Below, piece by piece: positions 1 through 9,472 of a stretch of DNA of 64,000 nt. The number at the start of each line of letters is the position of its first letter. Position 1 is the stretch's first letter. Position numbers and translations under genes: made by a program. Source of the stretch: Chloroflexota bacterium (lineage in GTDB: Bacteria > Chloroflexota > UBA6077 > JACCZL01); NCBI GenBank assembly GCA_020845495.1, contig JADLFM010000241.1, positions 49,757-113,756 on the forward strand. Reading direction: 5' to 3'. Below the pieces are notes generated by a model that searched no databases, had not been told where the DNA came from, and saw only the letters and a list, made by a program, of their open reading frames with translations.

Positions 1-1
1 G

Positions 2-214
2 GCCGCCACCGGCCCACGCCTGATCGGCGTGGTTGACGGGATGGTGACCGTGACTGGCGACGGCGTCAGCCAGATGGTGGAGGCCGGCGACGGCTGGTCA
101 GAGACGATGGGCGTCACCTACACCTACGCCACCGGCGACGCGGGCGCGCGGATCTGCGTGACCACGCTGGTCCCCCGCGACGCGACCGCCGCCGCGCCGG
201 TCGATCGATCGTAG
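2..214 (+). CDS. C-terminal end of a cupin-like protein (5' truncated by window edge)
   Basis: An open frame enters from the left edge and ends at the TAG at 212-214. The 70 visible residues contain the alternating Gly/Val/Thr strand pattern of a small beta-barrel (GVVDGMVTVTGDG, then EAGDGWSE), which resembles the second half of a cupin domain. No metal-binding histidines are visible in this part. The internal GTG at 29 is probably not the start, because the frame stays open to the edge. The next gene starts 39 bases downstream on the same strand, so the two may be co-transcribed. The family call is tentative. Confidence 0.5.
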   Translation, partial: AATGPRLIGVVDGMVTVTGDGVSQMVEAGDGWSETMGVTYTYATGDAGARICVTTLVPRDATAAAPVDRS

Positions 215-253
215 CAGTCGTAACCAGTGGGTGACTTCGAGGGAGGCGGCATC

Positions 254-1666
254 ATGCGGCCCGACGTACGACAGGGGATGTGGGCCTTCGGTTTGATCTG
301 GATCGGTCAGGTCGTCTCGCTCGTCGGCTCCGGCCTGACCGAGTTCGGCCTTGGGGTCTGGGTGTTCCAGCACACCGGCGCCGCCACAGACTATGCCCTG
401 ATTGCCCTCTGCATCAGCCTCCCTCACGTCCTGGTGGCGCCCCTCGCGGGAACCCTGGTGGACCGCACCGACCGGCGACGGGTCATGCTGCTGAGCGACA
501 GCGCGGCGGCGCTCAGCACCCTGGCGGTCGCGCTGCTGGCCTGGGGCGGCCGGCTCGAAGTCTGGCACGTCTACGCGGCGGTCCTCGCCACGTCGACCTG
601 CGCCGCCGTGCAGTACCCGGCCTACGCCGCGCTGGTCATGCAACTGGTCCCAAAGGAGCACCTCGGGCGCGCGAACGGCCTGGTCGAGCTGGCGTGGTCG
701 GCGAGTCTGATCGTAGCTCCGCTCGCCGCGGCGGCCTTGATCGCCGTGGTCGGGCTGCCCGGCGTCCTGATGGTGGACCTGCTGACCTTCGGAGTCGGAT
801 TCGGCACCCTGCTCCTGGCGCGTGTCCCGTCACACGCCCCGGAACGGATCGCCGAGCCAGATGCGATGCCCGATGCGACCCCCTTCGGCGTCCGGGTGCG
901 CGCCGGCTGGGCCTACATCGCAGCGCGCCCCGGCCTCGCCGGCCTGCTCGTCTTCTCGGCGGTGATGAGCCTCAGCGCTGGGACGTTCAACGCGCTCTTC
1001 GCACCAATGATCCTCAGCACCGAGCCCGCGTCCGTGCTCGGCGGGCTGGCGTCGCTCGGCGGCTGTGGCATGCTGACCGGCGGTCTCCTCCTAGCAGCCT
1101 GGGGCGGCCCGCGTCGCCGCATCGTAGGCGTCATCGGCACGAGCCTGCTGTTTTCCCTGGCCCTGGTCGTCATCGGCGCGCACCCCTCCTGGCTCGCGCT
1201 GGCGGTGGCCGTGGTCCTCTACTTTGGCTGCCAGCCGGTCCTCAACGGTTGCGAGCAAACGCTCTGGCAGAGCGCGGTACCAGATCATCTCCTCGGGCGG
1301 GTCCTGTCGGCGCGGCGGGCCGTCGAGCACGGAGTGGCGACGCTCGCCTATCTCGGAGCCGGACCGCTGGCGGATCGACTCGTCGAGCCGTTGCTCGCTC
1401 CCGGTGGGGTACTTGCGCCGACGGTCGGCGCGATTATCGGGGTCGGCGCAGGGCGTGGCATCGGCTTGATGCTCGTGGTGATGGGCCTCGTCGCGCTGCT
1501 GACCACCATCGCGAGCGGTCTGTCGGCCCGCCTCCGGGTCGAGGACGGACTACCAGACGTTGACGGGCACGCCGGCAACGACGGGCAGACCGGCAACGAC
1601 AGGCAGACCGGCAACCGCGTGGCGGGCTCGAAGCCTTCGGCCCCCGCGTTGGAGCCAGCCGCGTAG
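254..1666 (+). CDS. MFS transporter, EntS/MFS_3-like exporter
   Basis: A 470-aa integral membrane protein with about 12 hydrophobic segments. The loop between segments 2 and 3 carries the MFS signature (GTLVDRTDRRRV, about residues 68-80). Its overall pattern matches the MFS_3 group that exports siderophores and small drugs; the substrate cannot be read from sequence. I chose the ATG at 254 because GGGAGGCGG lies 6-13 bases upstream; the GTG at 227 lacks such a site. The hydrophilic tail after the last helix contains repeated Gly-Asn-Asp/Gln-Thr-Gly units (about residues 436-455), produced by a short in-frame DNA repeat. Confidence 0.85.
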   Translation: MRPDVRQGMWAFGLIWIGQVVSLVGSGLTEFGLGVWVFQHTGAATDYALIALCISLPHVLVAPLAGTLVDRTDRRRVMLLSDSAAALSTLAVALLAWGGRLEVWHVYAAVLATSTCAAVQYPAYAALVMQLVPKEHLGRANGLVELAWSASLIVAPLAAAALIAVVGLPGVLMVDLLTFGVGFGTLLLARVPSHAPERIAEPDAMPDATPFGVRVRAGWAYIAARPGLAGLLVFSAVMSLSAGTFNALFAPMILSTEPASVLGGLASLGGCGMLTGGLLLAAWGGPRRRIVGVIGTSLLFSLALVVIGAHPSWLALAVAVVLYFGCQPVLNGCEQTLWQSAVPDHLLGRVLSARRAVEHGVATLAYLGAGPLADRLVEPLLAPGGVLAPTVGAIIGVGAGRGIGLMLVVMGLVALLTTIASGLSARLRVEDGLPDVDGHAGNDGQTGNDRQTGNRVAGSKPSAPALEPAA

Positions 1667-1869
1667 TCCTCTGGCTGGCGGCGTTCACCTGGTGGGTCAC
1701 ACCACCAGTGATTGAGCATCGACACGTTCAGATCAGCCGCCCCTTTCCCGCGCACAGGGGAGGGGTTGGGAGTGGGGGCTGTCAGCCAGATGCCGCGTTC
1801 ACCGAGAACGGTGCCCTCGGCAAGGTCGAGGGAAGCTTCAGGTGAACGAGTCAGGGAGTGTTGCAGGCC

Positions 1870-2802
1870 ATGAATCTGGCGAGGACGAGAGCTCAGCTAC
1901 CCCGGCAGGTCGATCTGCTGATCGTGTGCCCCCATCCCGACGACGAGAGCGTCACGACGGGTGCGCTGATCGCCCGCTACGCGGCGCGCGGCATCCGTAC
2001 AGCCGTCGTGATGTGTACCCAGGGTGAGGAAGGCGAGATCGTCACGCCGGGTGCGGACGTGGCTACGCTGCGCCCGCATCTGGGGACCGTGCGCGCCGCC
2101 GAGCTTCGCGCGGCCTGCCGAACACTCGGCGTAACCTGTCTACGAACGCTCGGCTACCGGGACTCCGGCATGGCCAGGACGCCGTCGACCCTCCGGCCAG
2201 ACGCTTTCTGCAACGCCGATCTGGACGAAGCGACGGGCCGGCTCGTCCAGGTCGTCCGGGCACTTCGGCCAACCGTCGTCGTGACAGAGAGCGCGTGGGC
2301 CACCTACGGGCATCCCGATCACGTCATGGCGCGCACGATCGCGCTTCGGGCCTTCGCGGCGGCCGGCGACGAACGCGCGTTCCCGGATGCTGGTCTGCCC
2401 TGGCGCCCGGCGCGCCTCTACGCAATGCATCCGACCGCCGACCGCTGGAGCGTCCACGCGCGTTGGGATGACCTGGTCACCCAGATGCGCGCCGAAGCGC
2501 AAGGCGCATCCTTTCTGACGCGCTGGTCGCTCGATCGGTTCGGCGAGGAGCGAGTCACAACCCAGATCGACGTCAGCGCATACGTCCACGTCCAGCGCGC
2601 CGCGATCGCCTGCCACCGCAGCCAGTTTCCGTCAGGAAGCTGGTGGCTCACGATGCCCGCTATCGCTCGCCGGATCGCCCTCGGCACGGCTCGGCTGACC
2701 CGGCTGCACCCGTCCCCTACGGCGGGCGATCGAGATTGGGAACTGTTTCCGGGCCGGTACTCGGTCGCGGGCGACGACCGCTGGCGCGCACAGTCGGCAT
2801 GA
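1870..2802 (+). CDS. PIG-L family deacetylase (LmbE/Mca-like)
   Basis: A 310-aa protein of the zinc-dependent PIG-L (LmbE) family, which removes N-acetyl groups from sugars or cleaves mycothiol-type conjugates. The metal and catalytic motif HPDDE is at residues 22-26 and the second motif GHPDH at about 147-151. A GYRDSGM segment resembles MshB/Mca enzymes. Length fits the family (about 250-300 aa). The ATG at 1870 follows AGGGAG at 1853-1858; in-frame GTG 1858 and TTG 1861 are alternatives. It stands alone between two unrelated genes, so the substrate is unknown. Confidence 0.85.
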   Translation: MNLARTRAQLPRQVDLLIVCPHPDDESVTTGALIARYAARGIRTAVVMCTQGEEGEIVTPGADVATLRPHLGTVRAAELRAACRTLGVTCLRTLGYRDSGMARTPSTLRPDAFCNADLDEATGRLVQVVRALRPTVVVTESAWATYGHPDHVMARTIALRAFAAAGDERAFPDAGLPWRPARLYAMHPTADRWSVHARWDDLVTQMRAEAQGASFLTRWSLDRFGEERVTTQIDVSAYVHVQRAAIACHRSQFPSGSWWLTMPAIARRIALGTARLTRLHPSPTAGDRDWELFPGRYSVAGDDRWRAQSA

Positions 2803-3252
2803 GGTCAGGCGACGAGCGGGTCGAGCGCTGCACGCCGTAGCTGGGTTCGGTGGTGGCACGCTGGATGCCGCTGACGGCCATTACAGGCCTCGTATCGTGC
2901 CTGACCGCCGGCCTGTCACACAGCGCCACGGTCACTCGCCCAGGCGCGACTCACGCTGATGCCGATGAATCTCGTGCCGCCGGAGTGACGGCCTCGCCCA
3001 TACGCCGATCGCTCTGCTATCGCAGTCCGCAGTTGCACTCTCCCGCCGATGTTCGTCCCAGAAGGAGCCGCCGATGGATGCTCGGGCGCCACGCTCAGCG
3101 GGCGGCGTCAGAGCGCGGACCGGCGTTCTTGCAGGCGGAGTCGGCAGTGCGCAGGTCGCCGACAGCCGCGCATCTCCTCCTTCTGATGCGTCTGCCCGAC
3201 CCGACCCCGCGTTGGATCGGCGGCGCTCGTCGATGGACGGAAGAGGCGGCAC
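2803..3252. other. 450-bp intergenic region upstream of the Ca2+/H+ antiporter gene
   Basis: No convincing gene is seen; the open frames here have no recognisable family. The one notable element is a sigma-54-like -24/-12 sequence at 2854-2868, listed separately. Confidence 0.5.
2854..2868 (+). promoter_or_regulatory. possible sigma-54 (-24/-12) promoter upstream of cax
   Basis: TGGCACG-CTGG-ATGC matches the sigma-54 consensus TGGCACG-N4-TTGC except for one base. The invariant GG and GC are ten bases apart. It would give a leader of about 370 bases before the gene at 3253, which weakens the case. A chance match in GC-rich DNA is possible. Confidence 0.3.
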
Positions 3253-4344
3253 ATGTCGGGCTGGATGATCGCGGCCGGCATCCTGGTACCGGCGGCGCTC
3301 GCGGTCTGGTTCCTGTCGCTGCCGGACTGGCTGGTGTTCTCGGTCTCGGCGGCCGCACTCGTCCCGGTTGCGGGCCTGATGGGCCAGGCGACTGAACACC
3401 TCGCCCATCATCTAGGGGCGCGGGCGGGCGGCCTACTGAACGCGACGTTCGGGAACGCCTCCGAACTGATCATCACCTCGTTTGCCATCCAGCGGGGCCT
3501 GCTGACGTTGGCGAAGGCGTCCATCACCGGCTCGATCATCGGCAACACGCTGCTGGTGCTCGGGATGTCGCTGGTGGCCGGCGGCTTGCGCCACGGCAGG
3601 CAACACTATGAAGGCCGCGACGCCAGCCTCACCGCCGCGATGATGATCCTCGCCGTGGCTGGGCTGTACCTGCCGGCTACCTTCGCCCACTCACTGCCAG
3701 TACCGGGCATCATCGAGGAATTGAGCCTGCTGATGGCCGGGGTCCTGCTCCTGACCTATTTTGCCTACCTTACCTACACCGTCTTCCTCAGCCAGCCGCG
3801 ACTGGCAGGCTCAGGCAAGTGCCAGCATGCCGGCACGGAGCAGCCGGCATCATCCGAAGATAGCGACGAGGGCTGGGGCGTCTGGAAGGCGTTGGGGGTG
3901 CTCGCCGCGGCGACCGTCGGCGCCGCCATCGCGAGCGAACTGCTCGTCGGCACGGTGGAGCCGGTCTCGCGCGAGTACGGCCTGACGGAGTTCTTCATCG
4001 GCGTCATCATCGTGCCGATCATTGGGAACGCCGCTGAGCATTTCACCGCGCTGAAGATGGCCTGGAACAACCGCCTGGACGTGACGCTGGCGATCGCGGC
4101 CGGTTCGAGCACCCAGATCGCCCTCTTCGTTGGGCCGGCGTTGGTGTTCTTCAGCCTCGTCCTCGGACATCCGTTGAACCTGATCTTCACGCCGCTCGAA
4201 CTGGTGATCCTCGGGCTAACGACCGCAATCTTCGCCTACATCTGTCTGGATGGCGAGTCCAACTGGCTGGAGGGCGTGCAGCTTCTGGCGATCTACCTCA
4301 TGGCTGGAATGGCATTCTTCCTCCTCGCAAAGACCCCGAGCTGA
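3253..4344 (+). CDS. cax: calcium/proton antiporter, CaCA family
   Basis: A 363-aa inner-membrane protein with about 11 hydrophobic segments, expected to export Ca2+ in exchange for protons. The two inverted alpha-repeats typical of CAX proteins are clear: GNASELIITSFA in the first half and GNAAEHFTALKMA in the second, each with the metal-coordinating acidic residue. A hydrophilic loop of about 25 residues (GSGKCQHAGTEQPASSEDSDEG) separates the halves. The start at ATG 3253 follows a GGAAGAGGCGG site. Transcription converges on the reverse-strand aldo/keto reductase, with a strong hairpin between them. Confidence 0.92.
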   Translation: MSGWMIAAGILVPAALAVWFLSLPDWLVFSVSAAALVPVAGLMGQATEHLAHHLGARAGGLLNATFGNASELIITSFAIQRGLLTLAKASITGSIIGNTLLVLGMSLVAGGLRHGRQHYEGRDASLTAAMMILAVAGLYLPATFAHSLPVPGIIEELSLLMAGVLLLTYFAYLTYTVFLSQPRLAGSGKCQHAGTEQPASSEDSDEGWGVWKALGVLAAATVGAAIASELLVGTVEPVSREYGLTEFFIGVIIVPIIGNAAEHFTALKMAWNNRLDVTLAIAAGSSTQIALFVGPALVFFSLVLGHPLNLIFTPLELVILGLTTAIFAYICLDGESNWLEGVQLLAIYLMAGMAFFLLAKTPS

Positions 4345-4364
4345 GAAGACTCCTGGCAGACTGG

Positions 4365-4413
4365 CCTCGGCTGACCGGCCGTGCCGCTCCTCTGCACGGC
4401 CGGTCAGCCGAGG
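4365..4413. terminator. bidirectional terminator hairpin between cax and aldo/keto reductase
   Basis: A perfect 20-bp stem (4365-4384 with 4394-4413) with a 9-base loop lies exactly between the two converging genes. There is no long T tract on either side, but position and stability fit a bidirectional terminator. Confidence 0.8.
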
Positions 4414-4425
4414 GGCGCCGGTCGG

Positions 4426-5367
4426 CTAGAACGAGGCGTTACGTGAGACCGGCGCGAACGTCGCGATGGCGCGCTCGATGCGATCCGGCGGCAGGCCCGG
4501 CCCGAGGATCGCCCGCACGTTCTCTTCCAGGTGCTCCAGCCGGCCGGTACCGGTCAGCACGCACCCGACGGCTGGATGGGCTGCTGCGAACTTATAGGCG
4601 GCCGCCGGGATAGTGTCGGCCCAGGGGCCGAGCAGCCAGCCCAACGGATCGTGGTCCGGCACGGCGTCACGTGGAAGGATGCCCTGGTCCTTCCACTCGC
4701 CCACGACTTCGCGGATTCGTTCGGGGCGGAGCAGGACACCGCGCACGGCGCACATGATGACGACGCCGATGTCGTCGGCCAGGGCGCGCGGCAGCACGTG
4801 GTGAGCTGGGGCTGGCGAGAGCACGTTGTAGCCGACCATGATGACGTCGAACAGCCCGAGCGGCAGGACCGCCTGAAGGGCGCCGTGGGCGTGATCATCC
4901 TGGAAGTTCTCGGTGACGCCGAGGAAGCGGATCAGCCCGTCGCGGCGCGCCTGTTCGAGCGGCTCACGGAAACGCTCCAACACCCGCGCATGCCACTCTG
5001 GCCGGACGCCGTGGAGGTACAGCACCTCGAGGCGATCGGTGCGCAGCCGGCGCAGGCTTTCCTCCAGGGAGGTGCGGAGCGCGTCAGACGGCATGAGCGC
5101 GCCATCCTGAACCGGCATGAATTTGGTGCAGAGGGAGTAGCTCTCACGCGAGACGCCGTCCAGGGCGGTCCCAAGCAGCGCTTCGCTCTCGCCGTAGGCC
5201 GGCGCGGTGTCGATCAGATTGATGCCGAGGTCGAGCGCCCGCCGGACGATCCGGGTGACGTCTTGCTGCGCCAGCCCATGGGCCTGTCCGAGGCGGCTGC
5301 GTCCGCCGGAGCCCAGCCCCACGAGCGATACGTTCAGGTTCGTTCTTCCCAGGCGACGAAACTCCAC
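4426..5367 (-). CDS. aldo/keto reductase
   Basis: A 313-aa TIM-barrel oxidoreductase that should reduce aldehydes or ketones with NADPH. The catalytic tetrad is visible: Asp and Tyr in LIDTAPAYGESE, Lys in LCTKF, and His in LYLHGV. I prefer the GTG at 5367 because AGGAAGGACAGGGA precedes it and the protein then starts at VEFRRLGRTNLNVS, the usual N terminus. A frame open to 5421 adds 18 residues without a good ribosome site. The gene is monocistronic as far as can be seen. Confidence 0.9.
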   Translation of the reverse strand: MEFRRLGRTNLNVSLVGLGSGGRSRLGQAHGLAQQDVTRIVRRALDLGINLIDTAPAYGESEALLGTALDGVSRESYSLCTKFMPVQDGALMPSDALRTSLEESLRRLRTDRLEVLYLHGVRPEWHARVLERFREPLEQARRDGLIRFLGVTENFQDDHAHGALQAVLPLGLFDVIMVGYNVLSPAPAHHVLPRALADDIGVVIMCAVRGVLLRPERIREVVGEWKDQGILPRDAVPDHDPLGWLLGPWADTIPAAAYKFAAAHPAVGCVLTGTGRLEHLEENVRAILGPGLPPDRIERAIATFAPVSRNASF

Positions 5368-5465
5368 GGTCCCTGTCCTTCCGTTCGCGCCCGCCGTGGG
5401 ATGGCGGGGCGTCCGGGGCATGGTAGCCCGGCCCGGGGCCGCACCTTTACCCCGGCGCTAGCCGC

Positions 5466-6182
5466 TCACCCTCGGTCAGGGAATGACCGCGCGGGCGGGG
5501 GCGTTCCGTGGGTGCGCCGCCGCGAGAACCAGATCGTCAGCAGCAGGTAGTAGACCGGGAAGGCGAGGCTCGCCCAGGCGAGCCAACCTGGCGGCTCCGG
5601 CAGCAGGATCAATGCAAGCATGGCAGCGCCCCAGAGCCACCCGAGCGTCAGGGTCAGGCTGCGGAGAGTACGCGTCTTGGTAGGGTAGGGATAGCGGATC
5701 GGCACGAAGACCATGACGCTCAAGGAAAGGACGATCGCCGTGTTAAAGGAGGACGGCGAGCCGAAGATGAAGAGGTAGAAGCCGACCAGACTCCAGTACG
5801 ATGGGAAGCCCAGGAAGAAGTCGTCGTCCGTCTTCGCCTGCGTCTGGGCGAAGCCGTAGCCACTCGCCAGGAGCGGCGCCGGCGTCACCCAGAGGGGGAG
5901 CAAGCCAGCCTGCACCAGCAGGATCACCGGCACGATGACCCAGCAGAAGTAGTCGACGATGTCGTCCAGGCGACGGCCGTCGACCCGGGGCAACACCTCG
6001 CTGACCCGGACGCGCCGGGCCAGCATCCCATCTGTCGAGTCGATGGCGACCGTGACGGCGAGCAGGAGCCAGGCCCGCCGGAAATCGCCGTCGATGATGG
6101 CGAAGACCGACCAGACGCCGAGCGGCGCGCTGAGCGCGGTATAGAGATGGACCGCCCAGGCGGCGACAACCCGACCCGGCAT
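5466..6182 (-). CDS. pcs: CDP-alcohol phosphatidyltransferase, phosphatidylcholine synthase-like
   Basis: A 238-aa membrane enzyme with about 7 hydrophobic segments. The CDP-alcohol phosphotransferase motif reads DG-ML-AR-x12-G-x3-D-x3-D (about residues 51-77). The 12-residue gap, instead of the usual 8, is the form found in bacterial phosphatidylcholine synthases, which condense choline with CDP-diacylglycerol. The later FFLGFPSYWSLV segment is also Pcs-like. It starts 9 bases after the stop of the NADH dehydrogenase gene, so both are probably one transcript. PC synthesis would require choline uptake; no choline transporter is recognisable in the window. Confidence 0.8.
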   Translation of the reverse strand: MPGRVVAAWAVHLYTALSAPLGVWSVFAIIDGDFRRAWLLLAVTVAIDSTDGMLARRVRVSEVLPRVDGRRLDDIVDYFCWVIVPVILLVQAGLLPLWVTPAPLLASGYGFAQTQAKTDDDFFLGFPSYWSLVGFYLFIFGSPSSFNTAIVLSLSVMVFVPIRYPYPTKTRTLRSLTLTLGWLWGAAMLALILLPEPPGWLAWASLAFPVYYLLLTIWFSRRRTHGTPPPARSFPDRG

Positions 6183-6191
6183 CTCGTGGTC

Positions 6192-7805
6192 TCAGCGCCG
6201 GGTGCCACGTCGGGGCAACGGCACGTCCGGGTGTGGAGGGGTGTCTGACGATTCCGGGCGCGCTGCCGCAGGCGCCCCGTCTGGATGCGGTGGAGCGTCC
6301 GAAGGCTCTGGCTGGCGCGGGACCGCCGGAGCGTCGGCACGTGGCATGGGTGACGGTGGAAGCGGGGAAGCAGACTGCTCCTCGGCGACGGCCCCAACCT
6401 CCGCAGCCTCCAGAGCACCCGATGGCCGGCGATCCGCCATCGAACTGCCTGTCAGGACAGTGTCGACCGCCAGTGAGCGCCGCGGGCCGCTGATGACGCG
6501 CACCACCGAGTCGAATCGCACGTAGGCGTAGGCCCAATCGAGCAGCGCCACCAGTCGGTTCCGGAACCCGATCAGTTCCCACAGGTGCAACCCGAGCCAC
6601 ATGGCCCAGGCGACCAGTCCGGTCAGGCAGAGGTGTGGCAAGGGAAGCCAGCGAAACGGCCCCCAGCGCAGGAACGGCAACAGGTTGCGGATCGCGTTCG
6701 GGGGAAAACTCGCTATGGCGGCAGCCCGTCCGATCGTCGCCATCGTGCCGGGATCGCGGTAGCGGAAGGGCGGGGCCGGCCGGCCTCGCTCGCGGCCGAG
6801 GGTGATAACCTTCGCGACGTAACTGCCCTGCTGGATCGCCGGCGTCGCCAACTGCGGAAGAGGGGCGCCATCCTGTTCTCGGTAGGCGAGATCGCCGATC
6901 ACGAAGACCTCGGGACGATCGGCGAGGCTGAGGTCCGGCCCGACGACGAGCCGCCCGGCCCGCGCCTTCGGGACGTCAAGGGCACGGGCGAGTGGCGCCG
7001 CTCGCACGCCGGCCGACCAGAGCAGGGTACCGGCCCGAAGCATCGAGCCATCCTTGAGGGTCACCCGATCGCCCTGGACGTCCGACATGGCCGTCCCGAG
7101 CCGTATCTCGACGCCAAGCTCGTTCAGCCGCTCGAGCCCGTACCGTTGCAAATCGGGCGGGAAGGTTCCAAAGACACTCTCACCGGCTTCGATCAGGATG
7201 ACTCGCCCCTGCTCGGACTGAAGGTCCGGGTAGTCGTGGTGGAGCGAATGTCGCAGCAATTCAGCGACTGCCCCAGTGAACTCGACGCCGGTCGGGCCGC
7301 CACCCACCACCACGAAGGTCAGCAGGATGTGACGGGCTTCTGGGTCGCGCTCTTCATTGGCGCGCTCGAGGGCACTCAGGATGTGGTTCCGGAGCGCCAG
7401 CGCATCGTCCAGATGCTTCAGGTCGAATGCCTGCTGCTCCACCTGGGTCTGCCCAAAGAAGTTCGTCACCGAGCCCGCCGCCAGGATCAGGTAGTCGTAC
7501 GAGATCGGACCGTTCGTAGTATGGACCTCACGGCCTTCGAAGTCGACGTCGTGGACCTCGGCAAGCCGGAAGCGGACGTCGGGCCAGTTTCGGATGATCG
7601 TTCGGACGGGTGCGGTGATGGCACCCGGATCCAGGCCGCCGATCGCGACCTGATACAGCAGCGGTTGGAACAGATGGTAGTTCTGGCGGTCGACCAGGAT
7701 GACGTCGAGGCCGTGACCGTTGAGCGCGCGGGCTGCGCGCAGCCCGCCGAAGCCGGCCCCCACGATGACCACGCGCGTGCGCCGACCTGGAGTGAATGTC
7801 GTCAT
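6192..7805 (-). CDS. ndh: type II NADH:quinone oxidoreductase (FAD-dependent)
   Basis: A 537-aa membrane-associated flavoprotein that passes electrons from NADH to quinone without pumping protons. The FAD-binding GAGFGG motif is near the N terminus and the NADH-binding GGGPTGVEFTG motif near residues 165-175. A C-terminal hydrophobic stretch (LCLTGLVAWAMWLGLHLW) fits membrane attachment. The last 60 or so residues are low-complexity Pro/Asp/Ala with a repeated SD(A/T)PPHPD unit and look dispensable. The ATG at 7805 follows GGGAGTAGGGG; an upstream in-frame start at 7859 is less likely. Confidence 0.88.
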   Translation of the reverse strand: MTTFTPGRRTRVVIVGAGFGGLRAARALNGHGLDVILVDRQNYHLFQPLLYQVAIGGLDPGAITAPVRTIIRNWPDVRFRLAEVHDVDFEGREVHTTNGPISYDYLILAAGSVTNFFGQTQVEQQAFDLKHLDDALALRNHILSALERANEERDPEARHILLTFVVVGGGPTGVEFTGAVAELLRHSLHHDYPDLQSEQGRVILIEAGESVFGTFPPDLQRYGLERLNELGVEIRLGTAMSDVQGDRVTLKDGSMLRAGTLLWSAGVRAAPLARALDVPKARAGRLVVGPDLSLADRPEVFVIGDLAYREQDGAPLPQLATPAIQQGSYVAKVITLGRERGRPAPPFRYRDPGTMATIGRAAAIASFPPNAIRNLLPFLRWGPFRWLPLPHLCLTGLVAWAMWLGLHLWELIGFRNRLVALLDWAYAYVRFDSVVRVISGPRRSLAVDTVLTGSSMADRRPSGALEAAEVGAVAEEQSASPLPPSPMPRADAPAVPRQPEPSDAPPHPDGAPAAARPESSDTPPHPDVPLPRRGTRR

Positions 7806-7945
7806 ACCCCTACTCCCAGATGCGCCGATGCGATTATGAGCCGAAATGAGCGCCGCCAACTGTTGCCGCGCCCGGGTGGTGTGGCCTGGGTACTGCGCTC
7901 ACCTGCCCGCACGATCGGTTCCACACGGCGTGCCCTGACGGGTAA

Positions 7946-9169
<1,224 letters not shown>

Positions 9170-9472
9170 GGGCGCTGGCAGCCCTGTCCATACGCCCCAC
9201 GCCACCTCAGAGAGGGCGGAGCGGCCTGTGACGAGCGGTCCGCTTCAGGTTCGTAGATGCTGGGGCCACTGGCCCCTGGTTCTACCCGGGTTGTCCCCCT
9301 CGCCCGGCACTTCCCGTGTACCCCGCCAGTCCCCCTGTACGCCGCCTGCCCCCGTGTCTGGGCGACAGGACAGAACCTGGGTGAGCGTGCGCTTGCCTGG
9401 AGCGCGCGGAGACGAGCGTCTACCTGACAGAAGGGGATTGCGGTACACCTCGTGGCGTACAATCTCACCACT
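9170..9472. other. intergenic region between fcl and the methionine/folate gene
   Basis: No gene is seen. A short hairpin (GGGGCC-ACT-GGCCCC at 9262-9276) may end fcl transcripts. A TACAAT element lies next to the downstream start codon. Confidence 0.4.
9458..9463 (+). promoter_or_regulatory. -10 element immediately before the methyltransferase/MTHFR start (possible leaderless mRNA)
   Basis: TACAAT ends nine bases before the ATG at 9473, and no purine-rich ribosome site lies between. Transcription from this -10 would begin at or within three bases of the start codon. A convincing -35 element is not visible. Confidence 0.45.

Noticed and set aside
2850..3395. A 181-aa frame with a hydrophobic start upstream of cax
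   Set aside because: It runs into the cax gene in another frame, has no ribosome site and no domain.
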